Shown: in pieces, positions 27,576 to 37,984 of the stretch
How the letters are laid out: each line of letters opens with the position of its first letter
Position numbering within the stretch: position 1 is the first letter of the stretch
From: Bacillus sp. 2205SS5-2
Lineage (GTDB): Bacteria; Bacillota; Bacilli; Bacillales; Bacillaceae_K
Reading direction: 5' to 3'
Length of the DNA stretch: 64,000 nucleotides
NCBI RefSeq assembly: GCF_037024155.1
Contig: NZ_JAYKTS010000009.1
Span: 62,001 to 126,000, forward strand
Program-made: the position numbers and the translations under genes
The notes under the pieces: model-generated
Databases searched by the model: none
What the model saw: the letters and a program-made list of their open reading frames with translations, nothing else
Told to the model about the DNA's origin: nothing

Positions 27576-30489
27576 ATGAACACAAGTCTTACCGGTAAAG
27601 AACGCTTCCAAGTGTTATTGCAACAATTGCAACTTACTGAAGATGCGATCGTGAAGCATTTTAATCAAGCTGAAATTATCCGTTTAATTGTCGAAAAGAA
27701 AGCCAGAACGATGCATTTTTATTTTCAAATCGAAAAGATTCTTCCGTTTGATGTATTTACACGATTCTCAGATTCGCTTCAACATACATTTAAACATGTC
27801 GCAACGTCTGTTGGGTTTTCATTGAAGGTAAAAGATGAAAAGTTTCAAGAAGAACTTCTTTCGGATTATTGGAGAGAGTGTATACAAGATATTCAAGGAA
27901 TTTCACCGCCGATTTTCTCATTATTAAGCAAACAAATTCCGAAACTTCATGGAAATAAGTTGCTAATCACAGCTTCCAATGATTTAGAGGCAACCCAAGT
28001 AAAAAAGAAGTATGCTGACATGATCACATCCATTCTTACAAAATATGGATTCCCTGCTTTGACAATTGATACTACCATTGCTCAAGAGCAGCAGAACGAT
28101 GAATACGAAAATTTTCTTAAGCAAAAAAAGATAGAAGATGAAGAGCGCGGGAAACAAGCTCTGGTGGATATGCAAAAACGAGAAGAACAAGATGCCAATC
28201 AAGCAGCACCTTCAGGACCTGTGATGATAGGGTTAACGATTAAGGATGATGCCGAATTCCGCAAATTGGAAGAAATATACGATGAAGAGCGAAGAATTGC
28301 TGTTGAAGGGTATGTATTTGATGCAGAAACGAAAGAATTACGAAGTGGTAGAACACTTCTAACCTTTAAAGTGACCGATTATACGAGTTCGATCATGGTG
28401 AAAATGTTCTCTCGTGATAAAGAAGACGCTGCGGTAATGAGTAATTTGAAAAAAGGAATGTGGGTTAGAGCAAGAGGAAGCATTCAAAATGATACGTTTG
28501 TTCGTGACCTTGTGATGATTGCGAATGACCTAAATCAAATCACCCCAGTTCTTCGACAAGATACGGCTCCCCAAAACGAGAAGCGGGTAGAACTTCACCT
28601 TCATACACCTATGAGTCAAATGGATGCCGTTACATCTGTTAGTTCATTGATCGCCCAAGCAAAAAAATGGGGACATAAAGCGATTGCTGTGACTGATCAT
28701 GCAGTTGTTCAATCCTTCCCAGAAGCATATAGTGCGGGTCAAAAGCATGACATAAAGATATTATATGGTTTAGAAGCGAACCTCGTAGATGACGGAGTTC
28801 CAATTGCCTATAATGAGTCTCATCAACGCTTAACAGAGGGAACTTATATCGTATTTGACGTGGAAACAACAGGCTTGTCTGCGGTATACAATACAATTAT
28901 AGAGCTTGCCGCCGTTAAGATTCATGACGGAGAAGTAATTGATACATTTGAACGATTTGCTAATCCACATCACGCGTTGTCTGCTACAACCATTAATTTA
29001 ACCGGAATCACAGATGATATGGTAAGAGATGCTCCAGAAATACAGCAAGTTCTAAAAGAGTTTCATGCTTGGACAGAGGATAACATTCTCGTTGCTCACA
29101 ATGCCACTTTCGATATGGGCTTCCTGAACGTAGGATACCAAAAAGCAGGCATAGATAAAGCATCAAATCCAGTTATTGATACATTAGAGCTCGGTCGATT
29201 ACTCTATCCAGAAATGAAAAATCATCGATTAAATACGCTTGCCAAGAAATTCGACATTGACTTAACCCAACATCACCGAGCGATTTATGATGCAGAGGCC
29301 ACAGGGTATCTTTTGTTGAGAATGCTAAAAGATGCGGATGAAATGGGAATCAACTATCATGATGAGATGAATCAATACATGGGAAAAGGCGAGAGTTTTA
29401 AACGATCAAGACCCAATCATTGTACGATACTTGCTCAAAATGAAGTAGGATTAAAAAATCTATTCAAACTTGTTTCGACCTCGCATATTGATTACTTTTT
29501 TCGCGTGCCTCGAATTCCTCGCTCACTTTTACAAAAGCATCGTGAGGGCCTAATTATAGGGTCGGCGTGTGATAAGGGTGAAGTTTTTGAAGGAATGATG
29601 CAAAAGTCACCTGAAGAAGTAGAGGAGACTGCTCGATTTTATGATTACTTAGAAGTTCACCCAAAAGAAGTGTATCAACACTTGATTGAACTAGATTTAG
29701 TTCAAAGTGAACAAAATTTAGAAGATATCATTAAAAATATTGTTAGTCTGGGTGAAAAGTTAGACATTCCAGTTGTGGCAACCGGGAATGTACACTATTT
29801 AGACCCTAATGATCATATTTATCGTAAAATTCTTATCAACTCTCAAGGGGGAGCCAATCCGCTTAATCGTCACTCACTTCCTCAGGTTCATTTTCGAACC
29901 ACTGATGAAATGATCAATTGTTTTTCATTTTTAGGGAAAGAAGTAGCTAAAGAAATTGTTGTAACGAATCCGAACAAAGTGGCTGACTTAATCCAAGAAA
30001 TTAAACCTATAAGAGATGAATTATATACACCGAAAATTGAAGGGGCAGATGAAGAGGTTAGAGAAATGAGTTACTCAATGGCGAGAGACATTTATGGAGA
30101 AGAGTTGCCTGAACTTGTAGAAGCTCGTCTTGAGAAAGAATTAAAAAGCATTATTGGCCACGGTTTCGCAGTCATCTATTTGATTTCTCACAAACTCGTG
30201 AAAAAATCGCTAAATGATGGCTATCTTGTAGGATCGCGCGGGTCGGTAGGGTCCTCGTTTGTCGCAACTATGACCGAAATTACGGAAGTGAACCCACTCC
30301 CACCACATTACGTTTGTCCTAGTTGCAAATATTCTCATTTCTTTAATGATGGTTCAGTGGGATCGGGATTTGATTTGCCGAATAAAGATTGTGAAAAATG
30401 TGGGACTGCCTATACAAAAGACGGACATGACATCCCTTTTGAAACGTTTCTTGGTTTCAAAGGAGATAAGGTTCCGGATATTGATTTGA
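27576..30489 (+). CDS. polC: DNA polymerase III PolC, exon 1
   Basis: PolC is the essential replicative DNA polymerase of low-G+C Gram-positives. Exon 1 encodes residues 1-971 plus the first base of codon 972. Domains in order are: N-terminal and OB regions, PHP domain ([17 protein letters not shown] near 335), an embedded DEDD 3'-5' proofreading exonuclease ([30 protein letters not shown]; about 425-600), then the palm with [10 protein letters not shown] and a Cys4 zinc site (CPSC...CEKC). The exon ends at the catalytic Asp pair of VPDIDL (D968, D970). Unspliced translation adds five intron-encoded residues and stops at 30504-30506, giving a 976-residue product without fingers or the rest of the palm. 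Joined to exon 2 the frame gives 1,439 residues, the normal PolC length. Confidence 0.95.
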
Positions 30490-31235
30490 GTGCGTCACGT
30501 TGCTAATTGAAAAGATTAGTCACTAGCATTAACGCTAGGAGAACTGCTATTTCCAAGTGTGGAATGATGGAGTAACGCCCTGAAACACACTCACTGAAGC
30601 TGCGGCAGGCATAAGGAGTATTGCAAAAACAACTTTTGTTTGAAGCCCGCTAAAGTAGGCTGAAGGCCACCCTAACAGCAAGGTTGAGGAAAAGGAGCTA
30701 TAAAGCTTCTGTGGACGATAGGTCTGGTGTCTATAAAATCTATATGGTTAGCATCAGTAGAATAACTGGGACGAACCCTCGATTGACTTCTCGTAAATGT
30801 CACATACCAGAAATGGTTTGGTTCCTATTAGGAATTTTGAGTGTGGATGAGTAAGCGTTTGGTTATGAAAATCCATACTGTGTTACAGGCACAGTCCAGC
30901 TCAACGGGATTTAGGGGGGACCTAAGTAGATTATGTACAGATAGAAATAGTGGAACGTGAGAAGCTTCCGACACATCAGAAGGTTGCACTTCGTTAAAAG
31001 TGTTTCTATGGAAAAGTAACCGAAATAACATAGATTTACGGAAGTGGCAGTGATGCCGTAGTACCGCTTACAAGAATGCCTATGAAGACTGAATAATCAA
31101 TAAGTCTGAGGATAAAACGTTCTTGAGGGAAGGGCATTAGTCGTTAACGTCGAAACAAACCTACAAAAGTCAGGTTCTAGTAAGACTTAAAGAAACGAAA
31201 GCTTTCGAGAGCAAAGTGATTAGTTAACTGACCTA

Positions 31236-31590
31236 ATGATGAAAAAGTTGAGAAACAAGGATTACTTTGGTATGCAAGGCCAATTGGATAGTTTATATGA
31301 AGAAAGTGCTAATAGTAGATTCGATAAAAACCAATATGATCTTATCATATTGGAGGAGAACATTAGACTAGCATATCGAAATATCAAAAATACAACAGGG
31401 AGCAAAACAAAAGGTACATATGGATATACCAATAAACATTTACAAAGGATGTATACTAAAAAGCTTGTAGCAATAGCAAGAAAAAGACTTAAAAACTACG
31501 AACTACATTCTGAAAAGAAGGATAATAATACCTAAAACCAATGGCGATAGGGATCACTTGGAATTCCACCAATTGAGGACAGGCTAATTA
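31236..31590 (+). pseudogene. Remnant of group II intron reverse transcriptase/maturase
   Basis: An ATG at 31236 opens a 99-codon frame resembling the N-terminus of group II intron reverse transcriptases (LRNKDYFGMQGQLDSLYE and later NIKNTTGSKTKGTYGYTNKH). The frame stops at 31535. Beyond it the family motif continues in other frames: IPKTNGD at about 31526-31546, then GIPPIEDRLI at about 31559-31589, where intact proteins read IPKPNGK...LGIPTIEDR. After that the catalytic RT core, maturase and endonuclease regions are missing. It is a frameshifted and deeply truncated relic that cannot make an active enzyme. Confidence 0.88.
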
Positions 31591-31696
31591 TTACTTGATA
31601 TTTTTGATTTAAAAGCAATAAAAAACTAAGTCAGTTAAGAACGGAAGTAGGAAATCCAATGCTTAGCTGAGTAACTACGACAACGTTAACGATGGA

Positions 31697-31780
31697 ACGC
31701 CGTATGACACTGAAAGGGTCACGTACGGTGTGAGGTGGGGGAAAAGCTGGAGATTACTTCAAATGCTTACCTATCATCAT
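31697..31780 (+). other. Group II intron domains V and VI
   Basis: Domain V spans about 31697-31730: an CGCCGT/ACGGTG lower stem, a two-base bulge, an upper stem ATGAC/GTCA and a GAAA tetraloop at 31712-31715. Domain VI follows, with AGGT (31733-31736) pairing to ACCT (31769-31772) and an unpaired A at 31773, eight bases from the 3' splice site, in the position of the branch-point adenosine. These intact elements argue that the ribozyme core is still functional. Confidence 0.85.
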
Positions 31781-33186
31781 ATTTCTCTGGTGAGTATCAG
31801 CCTCGGGCTCATAATTATACGAAGGTTTTATTCGGTGAAGAATATGTCTATCGTGCAGGAACAATTGGAACGGTAGCTGATAAAACTGCTTATGGTTATG
31901 TAAGAGGTTATACATCAGATCATAATTTGCAGCCTAGAGGGGCTGAAATTGATCGCCTAGTTAGCGGATGTACCGGTGTGAAACGAACATCTGGTCAACA
32001 TCCTGGTGGAATCATTGTAGTTCCAGATTATATGGATATTTATGATTTTACACCTATTCAATTTCCAGCTGATGACAAAAACAGTGAATGGAAAACGACT
32101 CATTTTGATTTTCACTCTATACACGATAATTTATTGAAACTAGATATTCTTGGTCATGATGACCCCACTGTTATACGGATGCTCCAAGATCTATCGGGAA
32201 TTGATCCAAAAACCATACCGACAGATGATCCAGAAGTAATGAAAATCTTTAGTGGACCAGAATCACTCGGAGTAACCGAAAATCAAATTTTATGTAAAAC
32301 AGGAACCCTTGGTATACCTGAATTTGGTACGAGATTTGTTCGTCAAATGTTAGAAGACACAAAGCCCACCACCTTTTCAGAGCTTGTCCAAATTTCTGGT
32401 CTCTCTCATGGGACAGATGTCTGGCTTGGAAATGCTCAAGAGCTAATTCACAATAAAACATGTAACCTTAGTGAAGTAATTGGATGTCGAGATGATATTA
32501 TGGTGTATTTAATTTATCAAGGACTTGAACCGTCTTTGGCCTTTAAAATCATGGAATCTGTTCGGAAAGGGAAAGGCCTACAACCAGAGATGGAGGAAGA
32601 AATGAAGCAAAACAATGTGCCGAATTGGTATATTGATTCTTGTAAAAAAATCAAGTACATGTTCCCTAAAGCGCATGCTGCAGCCTATGTGTTAATGGCT
32701 GTAAGGATTGCCTACTTTAAAGTACATCTTCCTCTCCTATATTATGCAGCCTATTTCACAGTAAGAGCAGAAGATTTTGATGTGGATGCGATGGTCAGAG
32801 GGTCCCAATCAATTCGCGCTCGCGTAGAAGAGATTTTAGCAAAAGGCTTAGACGCAGCACCAAAAGAAAAGAGCTTATTAACGGTGCTAGAGCTAGCACT
32901 TGAAATGAGTGAAAGAGGATTCAGTTTTCAACGGGTGGACTTATATAAATCAGACGCCAGCCAATTTTTGATTGAAGACAATACGTTAATTCCTCCATTC
33001 AATTCGATACCAGGACTAGGTACAAATGCGGCTGTTAACATTGTGAAATCCCGTCAAGAAGGAGAATTTCTGTCAAAAGAAGATTTGCAACAACGAGGTC
33101 GAGTATCGAAAACCATCATTGAGTATTTAGATAATCATGGTTGCTTAGAATCCTTGCCAGATCAGAATCAGCTTTCCCTCTTCTAG
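31781..33186 (+). CDS. polC: DNA polymerase III PolC, exon 2
   Basis: Exon 2 supplies the last two bases of codon 972 and residues 973-1439. It starts [19 protein letters not shown], which in uninterrupted PolC directly follows PDIDLN. It continues through the fingers ([37 protein letters not shown]) and the conserved [17 protein letters not shown], and ends in a tail with a beta-clamp-type QLSLF peptide. A GTG at 31735 inside the intron is in frame and could in principle start a separate C-terminal polypeptide, but it lies in domain VI sequence and is not the likely start. Exon 1 plus exon 2 equals 4,320 coding bases including the stop. Confidence 0.95.
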
Positions 33187-33197
33187 TGCGGTCTTAT

Positions 33198-33226
33198 TTG
33201 CATAAAAATAGTGGATATGGTATAGT
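33198..33226 (+). promoter_or_regulatory. Probable SigA promoter of the rimP-nusA-infB operon
   Basis: TTGCAT (33198-33203) and TATAGT (33221-33226) are 17 bases apart, and TG precedes the -10 box as TGG-TATAGT (extended -10). It lies directly after polC and would start a leader of about 115 bases before rimP. Confidence 0.65.
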
Positions 33227-33258
33227 TTTATTGGAAATACTAGAGATAACTCTAAATG

Positions 33259-33283
33259 AAAGAGTGGGGTCCCCCCACTCTTT
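33259..33283 (+). terminator. GC-rich hairpin in the rimP leader
   Basis: AAAGAGTGGGG and CCCCACTCTTT form a perfect 11-bp stem with a 3-base loop. The base after the stem is CGTGTTT rather than a clean T run. It sits downstream of the predicted nusA-operon promoter, so it may end polC transcripts and also partially attenuate the new transcript. Confidence 0.55.
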
Positions 33284-33346
33284 CGTGTTTGCTGGGAGAC
33301 TTTTTTATTCTTGGTTCCAGTTCTATTATTTAACCAGGAGGTAAAT

Positions 33347-33817
33347 ATGAGTAAAATTACGGATATCGTAGAAGAGCTCGTATCACCAATTTTAACGGAA
33401 ATGAACTTAGAATTGGTTGACACGGAATACGTAAAAGAAGGAAGCAATTGGTTTCTTCGCGTATTTATAGATAAAGAACAAGGTGTAGAAATTGAAGAAT
33501 GCGGTCTAGTTAGTGAAAAGCTTAGTGAAAAGTTAGATGAACTTGATCCTATTCAACACAATTATTTTCTTGAAGTGTCATCACCGGGTGCAGAAAGACC
33601 GTTAAAAAACCCAGCTGACTTTGAAAAAGCGGTGGGAAAAAACGTTCATATTAAAACATATGAACCCATTGATGGAGAAAAAACGTTTGAAGGTAAACTT
33701 CTTGAGTACAGTGAAGAAGCTCTTACAATTGAAGTTACAATTAAAACTAGAAAAAAACAAGTGCAAATCCCTAAGGCGAAAGTTGCAAAAGCAAGATTTG
33801 CAATTGTTTTCTCCTAA
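33347..33817 (+). CDS. rimP: Ribosome maturation factor RimP
   Basis: RimP (YlxS) helps mature the 30S subunit. The 156-residue protein contains the conserved [20 protein letters not shown] and [15 protein letters not shown] segments followed by a C-terminal SH3-like domain. The AGGAGG site 6 bases upstream fixes ATG 33347; an in-frame GTG upstream at 33311 has no ribosome site. It heads the nusA/infB operon. Confidence 0.96.
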   Translation: MSKITDIVEELVSPILTEMNLELVDTEYVKEGSNWFLRVFIDKEQGVEIEECGLVSEKLSEKLDELDPIQHNYFLEVSSPGAERPLKNPADFEKAVGKNVHIKTYEPIDGEKTFEGKLLEYSEEALTIEVTIKTRKKQVQIPKAKVAKARFAIVFS

Positions 33818-33846
33818 GGAAAGTATAGAAGGGGGATAACAAACAA

Positions 33847-34971
33847 ATGAGCACAGAATTTTTAGATGCTCTTACTATTTTAGAGAAGGATAAAGGGGTT
33901 TCTCGAGAGGTACTTATTGATGCAATTGAAGCAGCATTAGTGTCAGCTTATAAGCGGAATTTCAACCAGGCCCAAAACGTACGTGTTGATCTAAACATGG
34001 ACAATGGTACGATGCGTGTGTTTGCTCGGAAAGAAGTCGTTGATGAAGTATTTGATCCACGATTGGAAATTTCAGTTGAAGAGGCAAAAAGTATGAATCC
34101 TAACTATGTAGTAGATGATATTGTCGAATTAGAAGTAACACCAAAGGATTTTGGTCGAATTGCCGCTCAAACTGCTAAGCAAGTGGTGACTCAGCGTGTC
34201 CGTGAAGCAGAACGGGGCATCGTTTATGCCGAGTTTATTGACCGAGAAGAAGATATCATGACAGGTATTGTCCAACGCTTGGATCATCGTTATATTTATG
34301 TTGGTTTAGGGAAGATTGAAGCCCTATTACCTGTGAGCGAACAAATGCCAAATGAAAAATATAAACCACATGATCGTATTAAGGTGTTTATAACCAAGGT
34401 AGAAAAAACGACCAAAGGACCACAAATTTTTGTATCTCGAACGCATCCTGGATTGCTTAAGCGACTGTTTGAGATAGAAGTACCAGAGATTTTTGATGGG
34501 ACTGTGGAGCTAAAGTCTGTTGCGCGTGAAGCGGGAGACCGATCGAAAATTTCTGTTCATGCAGACAATGATGAAGTGGACCCAGTAGGCGCATGTGTTG
34601 GAGCAAAAGGTTCACGAGTTCAAGCGATTGTCAATGAACTAAAAGGTGAAAAGATTGATATCGTTGAATGGTCTGAAGACCCAGTTGTTTTTGTGGCAAA
34701 TGCTTTAAGTCCTTCTAAAGTACTAGATGTTCAAGTGAAAGAAGAAGAAAAGGCAACGACTGTTGTAGTTCCGGATTACCAGCTTTCACTTGCTATTGGT
34801 AAAAGAGGTCAAAATGCTAGATTAGCTGCCAAACTTACTGCCTGGAAAATCGACATAAAAAGCGAAACCGATGCGCGTGAGTTAGGAATCTATCCGCGAG
34901 AGGAAGCTTTACTTCAATCCGATCGTACCGAATCCGATGAAGAAGACTTCTTTTTTGATGAATCCGAGTAA
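33847..34971 (+). CDS. nusA: Transcription factor NusA
   Basis: NusA binds RNA polymerase and modulates pausing, termination and antitermination. The 374-residue product has an N-terminal polymerase-binding domain (1-125), an S1 domain (about 135-200), and two KH domains (VGACVGAKGSRVQAIVNEL and LAIGKRGQNARLAAKL). It lacks the acidic repeats of the E. coli protein but ends in an acidic tail (ESDEEDFFFDESE), as other Bacillus proteins do. GAAGGGGG precedes the ATG. Confidence 0.97.
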   Translation: MSTEFLDALTILEKDKGVSREVLIDAIEAALVSAYKRNFNQAQNVRVDLNMDNGTMRVFARKEVVDEVFDPRLEISVEEAKSMNPNYVVDDIVELEVTPKDFGRIAAQTAKQVVTQRVREAERGIVYAEFIDREEDIMTGIVQRLDHRYIYVGLGKIEALLPVSEQMPNEKYKPHDRIKVFITKVEKTTKGPQIFVSRTHPGLLKRLFEIEVPEIFDGTVELKSVAREAGDRSKISVHADNDEVDPVGACVGAKGSRVQAIVNELKGEKIDIVEWSEDPVVFVANALSPSKVLDVQVKEEEKATTVVVPDYQLSLAIGKRGQNARLAAKLTAWKIDIKSETDARELGIYPREEALLQSDRTESDEEDFFFDESE

Positions 34972-34983
34972 GAGGTGAGTACA

Positions 34984-35253
34984 ATGACTTCTCGAAAAAA
35001 AATACCGTTGCGAAAATGTTTGGCAACAGGTGAAATGAAGCCAAAGAAAGAGATGATACGAATCGTTCGTTCAAAAGAAGGAGAAGTATCAATTGATCTT
35101 ACCGGGAAAAAATCCGGACGAGGGGCTTATGTATCAAAAGATACGCAAGCCATATTAAAAGCGAAAAAGAAAAACGTTTTAGCTAGTCATCTAGGCACGA
35201 ACATTCCAGAATCTGTATATGATGAGCTTTTACAAGCTGTTGAAGAGGGGTAG
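34984..35253 (+). CDS. rnpM: YlxR/RnpM, RNase P-binding protein
   Basis: This is an 89-residue DUF448 protein with the [20 protein letters not shown] core and a GRGAYVSKD motif. In Bacillus subtilis YlxR has been reported to bind RNase P RNA and modulate its activity, and it was renamed RnpM. ATG 34984 is preferred over GTG 34975 because the GTG overlaps the AGAGGTGA ribosome site. It lies between nusA and rplGA as usual. Confidence 0.92.
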   Translation: MTSRKKIPLRKCLATGEMKPKKEMIRIVRSKEGEVSIDLTGKKSGRGAYVSKDTQAILKAKKKNVLASHLGTNIPESVYDELLQAVEEG

Positions 35254-35263
35254 AGGCGTACAT

Positions 35264-35566
35264 ATGAAAACAGCTCAATGGATTTCGTTATTAGGACTAG
35301 CCAATCGAGCAAGAAAAGTGATTTCCGGGGAAGAGTTGGTCATAAAAGAAGTAAGAAGCGGACGGGCTAAGCTTGTCATTTTGTCACAAGATGCTTCTGA
35401 AAATACGGCTAAAAAAGTGCAAGATAAATGTCGTACATATGGTGTACCTGTAAAGCTTGTCAATAATAGAGAAACGTTAGGTCACGCCATTGGCAAGGAA
35501 GCTCGTGTTGTGGTCGCCCTTTCCGACAATGGGTTTGCTAACAAGCTATTCACTTTGCTCGATTAA
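35264..35566 (+). CDS. rplGA: L7Ae-family ribosome-associated protein RplGA (YlxQ)
   Basis: A 100-residue L7Ae/eL8-type RNA-binding protein expected to recognise kink-turn RNA. The core reads [19 protein letters not shown] with [17 protein letters not shown]. An AGAGG site fixes ATG 35264; earlier in-frame codons lie within rnpM. A partner in ribosome assembly is inferred from family and operon. Confidence 0.93.
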   Translation: MKTAQWISLLGLANRARKVISGEELVIKEVRSGRAKLVILSQDASENTAKKVQDKCRTYGVPVKLVNNRETLGHAIGKEARVVVALSDNGFANKLFTLLD

Positions 35567-35585
35567 TATCATTGGGGGTGAACAT

Positions 35586-37685
35586 ATGAGTAAAACACGT
35601 GTTTACGAATATGCAAAAAAACATAATGTATCTAGTAAAGATATTATAAGTAACCTGAAAAACATGAACATTGAAGTATCGAACCATATGGCGACATTAG
35701 ATGATGCGATGGTTCAAAAGCTTGATCAAAAATATACTAAAGTAAATCCGGTGGAAGATGCACCGAAGAAAGAAAAGGTGATGTCTATGCCGAAAAATGA
35801 CAATAAATCAACTCAAAACAAACCAACTAATTCAAATAATAATAAAGGTCGCAATCAACGAAACAGAAAAAACAAGCGACCGGTTCAGCGAAATCAACCT
35901 AAACCAAATCTTACTCCAAGAAAAGAAAGAGAACTTCCAGAAAAAATCACATTTACTGAATCACTTTCGGTTGCAGAATTAGGAAAGAAATTACATCGTG
36001 ACCCGGCAGAAATCATTAAGAAATTATTTATGCTTGGGGTTATGGCAACTATTAACCAACAGTTAGATAAAGATGGTCTCGAACTAATCTGTGCGGAATA
36101 CGGCGTAGAGGTTGAAGAAGAAATTTTAATTGACACAACAGACCTTGAAACGTACTTTACAGAAGATAATGAGGAAGCACTCATTGAGCGTCCATCGGTT
36201 GTCACAATCATGGGTCATGTAGATCATGGGAAAACGACGTTATTAGATTCTATTCGGAATACGAAGGTAACAGAAGGCGAAGCTGGTGGTATCACACAGC
36301 ATATTGGTGCTTATCAAGTGGAAGAACAAGGTAAAAAAATTACTTTTCTTGATACACCTGGTCATGCTGCATTTACAACTATGCGGGCACGTGGAGCGAA
36401 AATTACCGATATTACGATTATTGTGGTAGCAGCAGATGATGGTGTGATGCCTCAAACGGTTGAAGCCATCAATCATGCTAAAGCAGCAGAGGTTCCAATT
36501 ATTATCGCTGTGAATAAGATGGATAAGCCAGCTGCTAACCCAGATCGCGTGATGCAGGAATTATCTGAACACGGACTATTGGCAGAAGCTTGGGGCGGGG
36601 ATACTATATTTGTCCCTCTTTCAGCCTTAACAGGTGAAGGTATTGACACTTTACTTGAAATGATACTTCTTGTTACTGAAGTTGAAGAATTGAAAGCTAA
36701 TCCAAACCGTCTTGCTGTCGGTACAGTTATTGAAGCTGAGCTAGATAAAGGTAAAGGATCAGTGGCCACATTACTCGTTCAAAATGGCACCTTGAAGATT
36801 GGTGACCCAATTGTAGTAGGGAATACCTTTGGACGTGTAAGAGCAATGGTAAATGACATTGGTCGTCGTGTGAAAGAAGTTGGACCATCTACTCCTGTTG
36901 AAATTACGGGGTTAAATGATGTCCCACACGCTGGTGATCGTTTTGCTGTAATCACAGATGAGAAAAAAGCTCGTCAAATTGGGGAAACTCGTGCGCAACA
37001 AGCTTTACAAGCCCAACGAAGCGAGAAATCACGTGTGACTCTTGATACTCTTTTTGAACAAATGAAGCAAGGCGAAATGAAAGAGTTGAACGTCGTGTTA
37101 AAAGCAGATGTTCAAGGTTCGCTTGAGGCTGTGGCAGCAGCTTTACACAAAATTGATGTTGAAGGTGTCAATATTAAAGTGATTCACACAGCCGTTGGAG
37201 CGATCAATGAATCCGATATTACTCTTGCAGCAGCATCTAATGCTGTTGTGATTGGATTTAATGTCCGCCCAGATGTTAATGCCAAACGTGCAGCTGAAGC
37301 TGAAGGCGTTGATGTTCGTTTACACCGCATTATTTATAAAGTGATAGAAGAGATCGAAGCGGCAATGAAAGGGATGCTAGACCCTGAATTTGAAGAAAAA
37401 GTCATCGGTCAAGCAGAAGTTCGTCAAACCTTTAAGGTATCGAAAGTCGGTACCATTGCAGGAAGCTATGTTACGGAAGGGAAAATCACCCGTAGTAGTG
37501 GAATTCGTGTGATTCGTGATGGAATCGTAATTTTTGAAGGTGAATTAGACGCACTCAAACGATTCAAAGATGATGCTAAAGAAGTAGCTCGTGGATACGA
37601 GTGTGGAATTACGGTGAAAAATTTCCACGATATTAAAGAAGGCGATGTATTTGAAGCTTATATTATGGAGGAAGTGACGCGTTAA
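35586..37685 (+). CDS. infB: Translation initiation factor IF-2
   Basis: IF-2 delivers initiator tRNA to the 30S subunit. The N-terminal domain ([20 protein letters not shown]) is followed by a short Asn/Lys/Arg-rich linker, so the 699-residue protein is a little shorter than in Bacillus subtilis. The GTPase domain has [11 protein letters not shown] (from about residue 209), DTPGHAAF and NKMDK, and domains II-IV follow. GGGGGTGAAC sets ATG 35586. The stop overlaps ylxP as TAATG. Confidence 0.98.
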   Translation: MSKTRVYEYAKKHNVSSKDIISNLKNMNIEVSNHMATLDDAMVQKLDQKYTKVNPVEDAPKKEKVMSMPKNDNKSTQNKPTNSNNNKGRNQRNRKNKRPVQRNQPKPNLTPRKERELPEKITFTESLSVAELGKKLHRDPAEIIKKLFMLGVMATINQQLDKDGLELICAEYGVEVEEEILIDTTDLETYFTEDNEEALIERPSVVTIMGHVDHGKTTLLDSIRNTKVTEGEAGGITQHIGAYQVEEQGKKITFLDTPGHAAFTTMRARGAKITDITIIVVAADDGVMPQTVEAINHAKAAEVPIIIAVNKMDKPAANPDRVMQELSEHGLLAEAWGGDTIFVPLSALTGEGIDTLLEMILLVTEVEELKANPNRLAVGTVIEAELDKGKGSVATLLVQNGTLKIGDPIVVGNTFGRVRAMVNDIGRRVKEVGPSTPVEITGLNDVPHAGDRFAVITDEKKARQIGETRAQQALQAQRSEKSRVTLDTLFEQMKQGEMKELNVVLKADVQGSLEAVAAALHKIDVEGVNIKVIHTAVGAINESDITLAAASNAVVIGFNVRPDVNAKRAAEAEGVDVRLHRIIYKVIEEIEAAMKGMLDPEFEEKVIGQAEVRQTFKVSKVGTIAGSYVTEGKITRSSGIRVIRDGIVIFEGELDALKRFKDDAKEVARGYECGITVKNFHDIKEGDVFEAYIMEEVTR

Positions 37686-37963
37686 TGATCGGCTTTGCCG
37701 AATGTGAATTTATGATTCATAACACGCATTCACTGAAAGAAAAAAGAGCCGTGTTACAGCGAACGCTTACACGGCTTAAACAAAAAGCAAACGTCTCTGT
37801 CGCAGAAGTTGGCTTTCAAGATCTCTGGCAACGGACACAAATTGCCATTGTAACTGTGGCTTCTAGTCAAAAAGCAGCAGAGCGTGAGCTTCAACATGCC
37901 CTTCATTTTTTAGACTCTTTTCCAGAATGGGAAAGAACCACGACTAAAACAGAATGGCTATAA
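37685..37963 (+). CDS. ylxP: DUF503 protein YlxP
   Basis: A 92-residue cytoplasmic protein of the DUF503 family with the typical N-terminus [20 protein letters not shown]. Its location between infB and rbfA is conserved in Bacillus and suggests a role in ribosome biogenesis, but the biochemical function is not known to me. It overlaps the infB stop by one base. Confidence 0.93.
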   Translation: MIGFAECEFMIHNTHSLKEKRAVLQRTLTRLKQKANVSVAEVGFQDLWQRTQIAIVTVASSQKAAERELQHALHFLDSFPEWERTTTKTEWL

Positions 37964-37984
37964 TTGAAAAAAGAGGTGACAGTG

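Larger units (their letters stand above)
30490..31780 (+). mobile_element. Group II intron inserted in polC
   Basis: The 1,291-nt insert splits the Asn codon of the PDIDLN catalytic motif after its first base. It begins with GTGCG, the group II 5' consensus, and ends with AT, matching the 3' AY rule. A domain V and domain VI lie at the 3' end, and a degenerate reverse transcriptase remnant lies in the domain IV position. Removing exactly 30490-31780 makes an uninterrupted polC frame, AAT-TTC-TCT-GGT (NFSG) as in all PolC proteins. Because polC is essential, in vivo splicing is the simplest explanation. The insert is too short to hold a complete maturase. Exon-binding sites were not resolved by eye. 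Confidence 0.93.

Noticed and set aside
30490-31780. An intein in PolC
   Set aside because: The frame is interrupted by a stop 15 bases into the insert and there are no intein splicing motifs, whereas group II RNA features are clear.
31735-33186. Separate C-terminal PolC polypeptide starting at GTG 31735, making a two-subunit polymerase
   Set aside because: The GTG lies in intron domain V/VI sequence and would add 17 non-PolC residues. Intact intron ends and an exact frame after removal make splicing the simpler reading.
27576-33186. polC as a dead pseudogene
   Set aside because: Both exons are fully conserved, including all catalytic motifs, and no other break is seen. An essential gene is expected to be functional.
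35486-35585. Upstream in-frame extension of infB to 35490
   Set aside because: The extension lies inside rplGA and lacks a ribosome site, while ATG 35586 follows GGGGGTGAAC and matches the family start.
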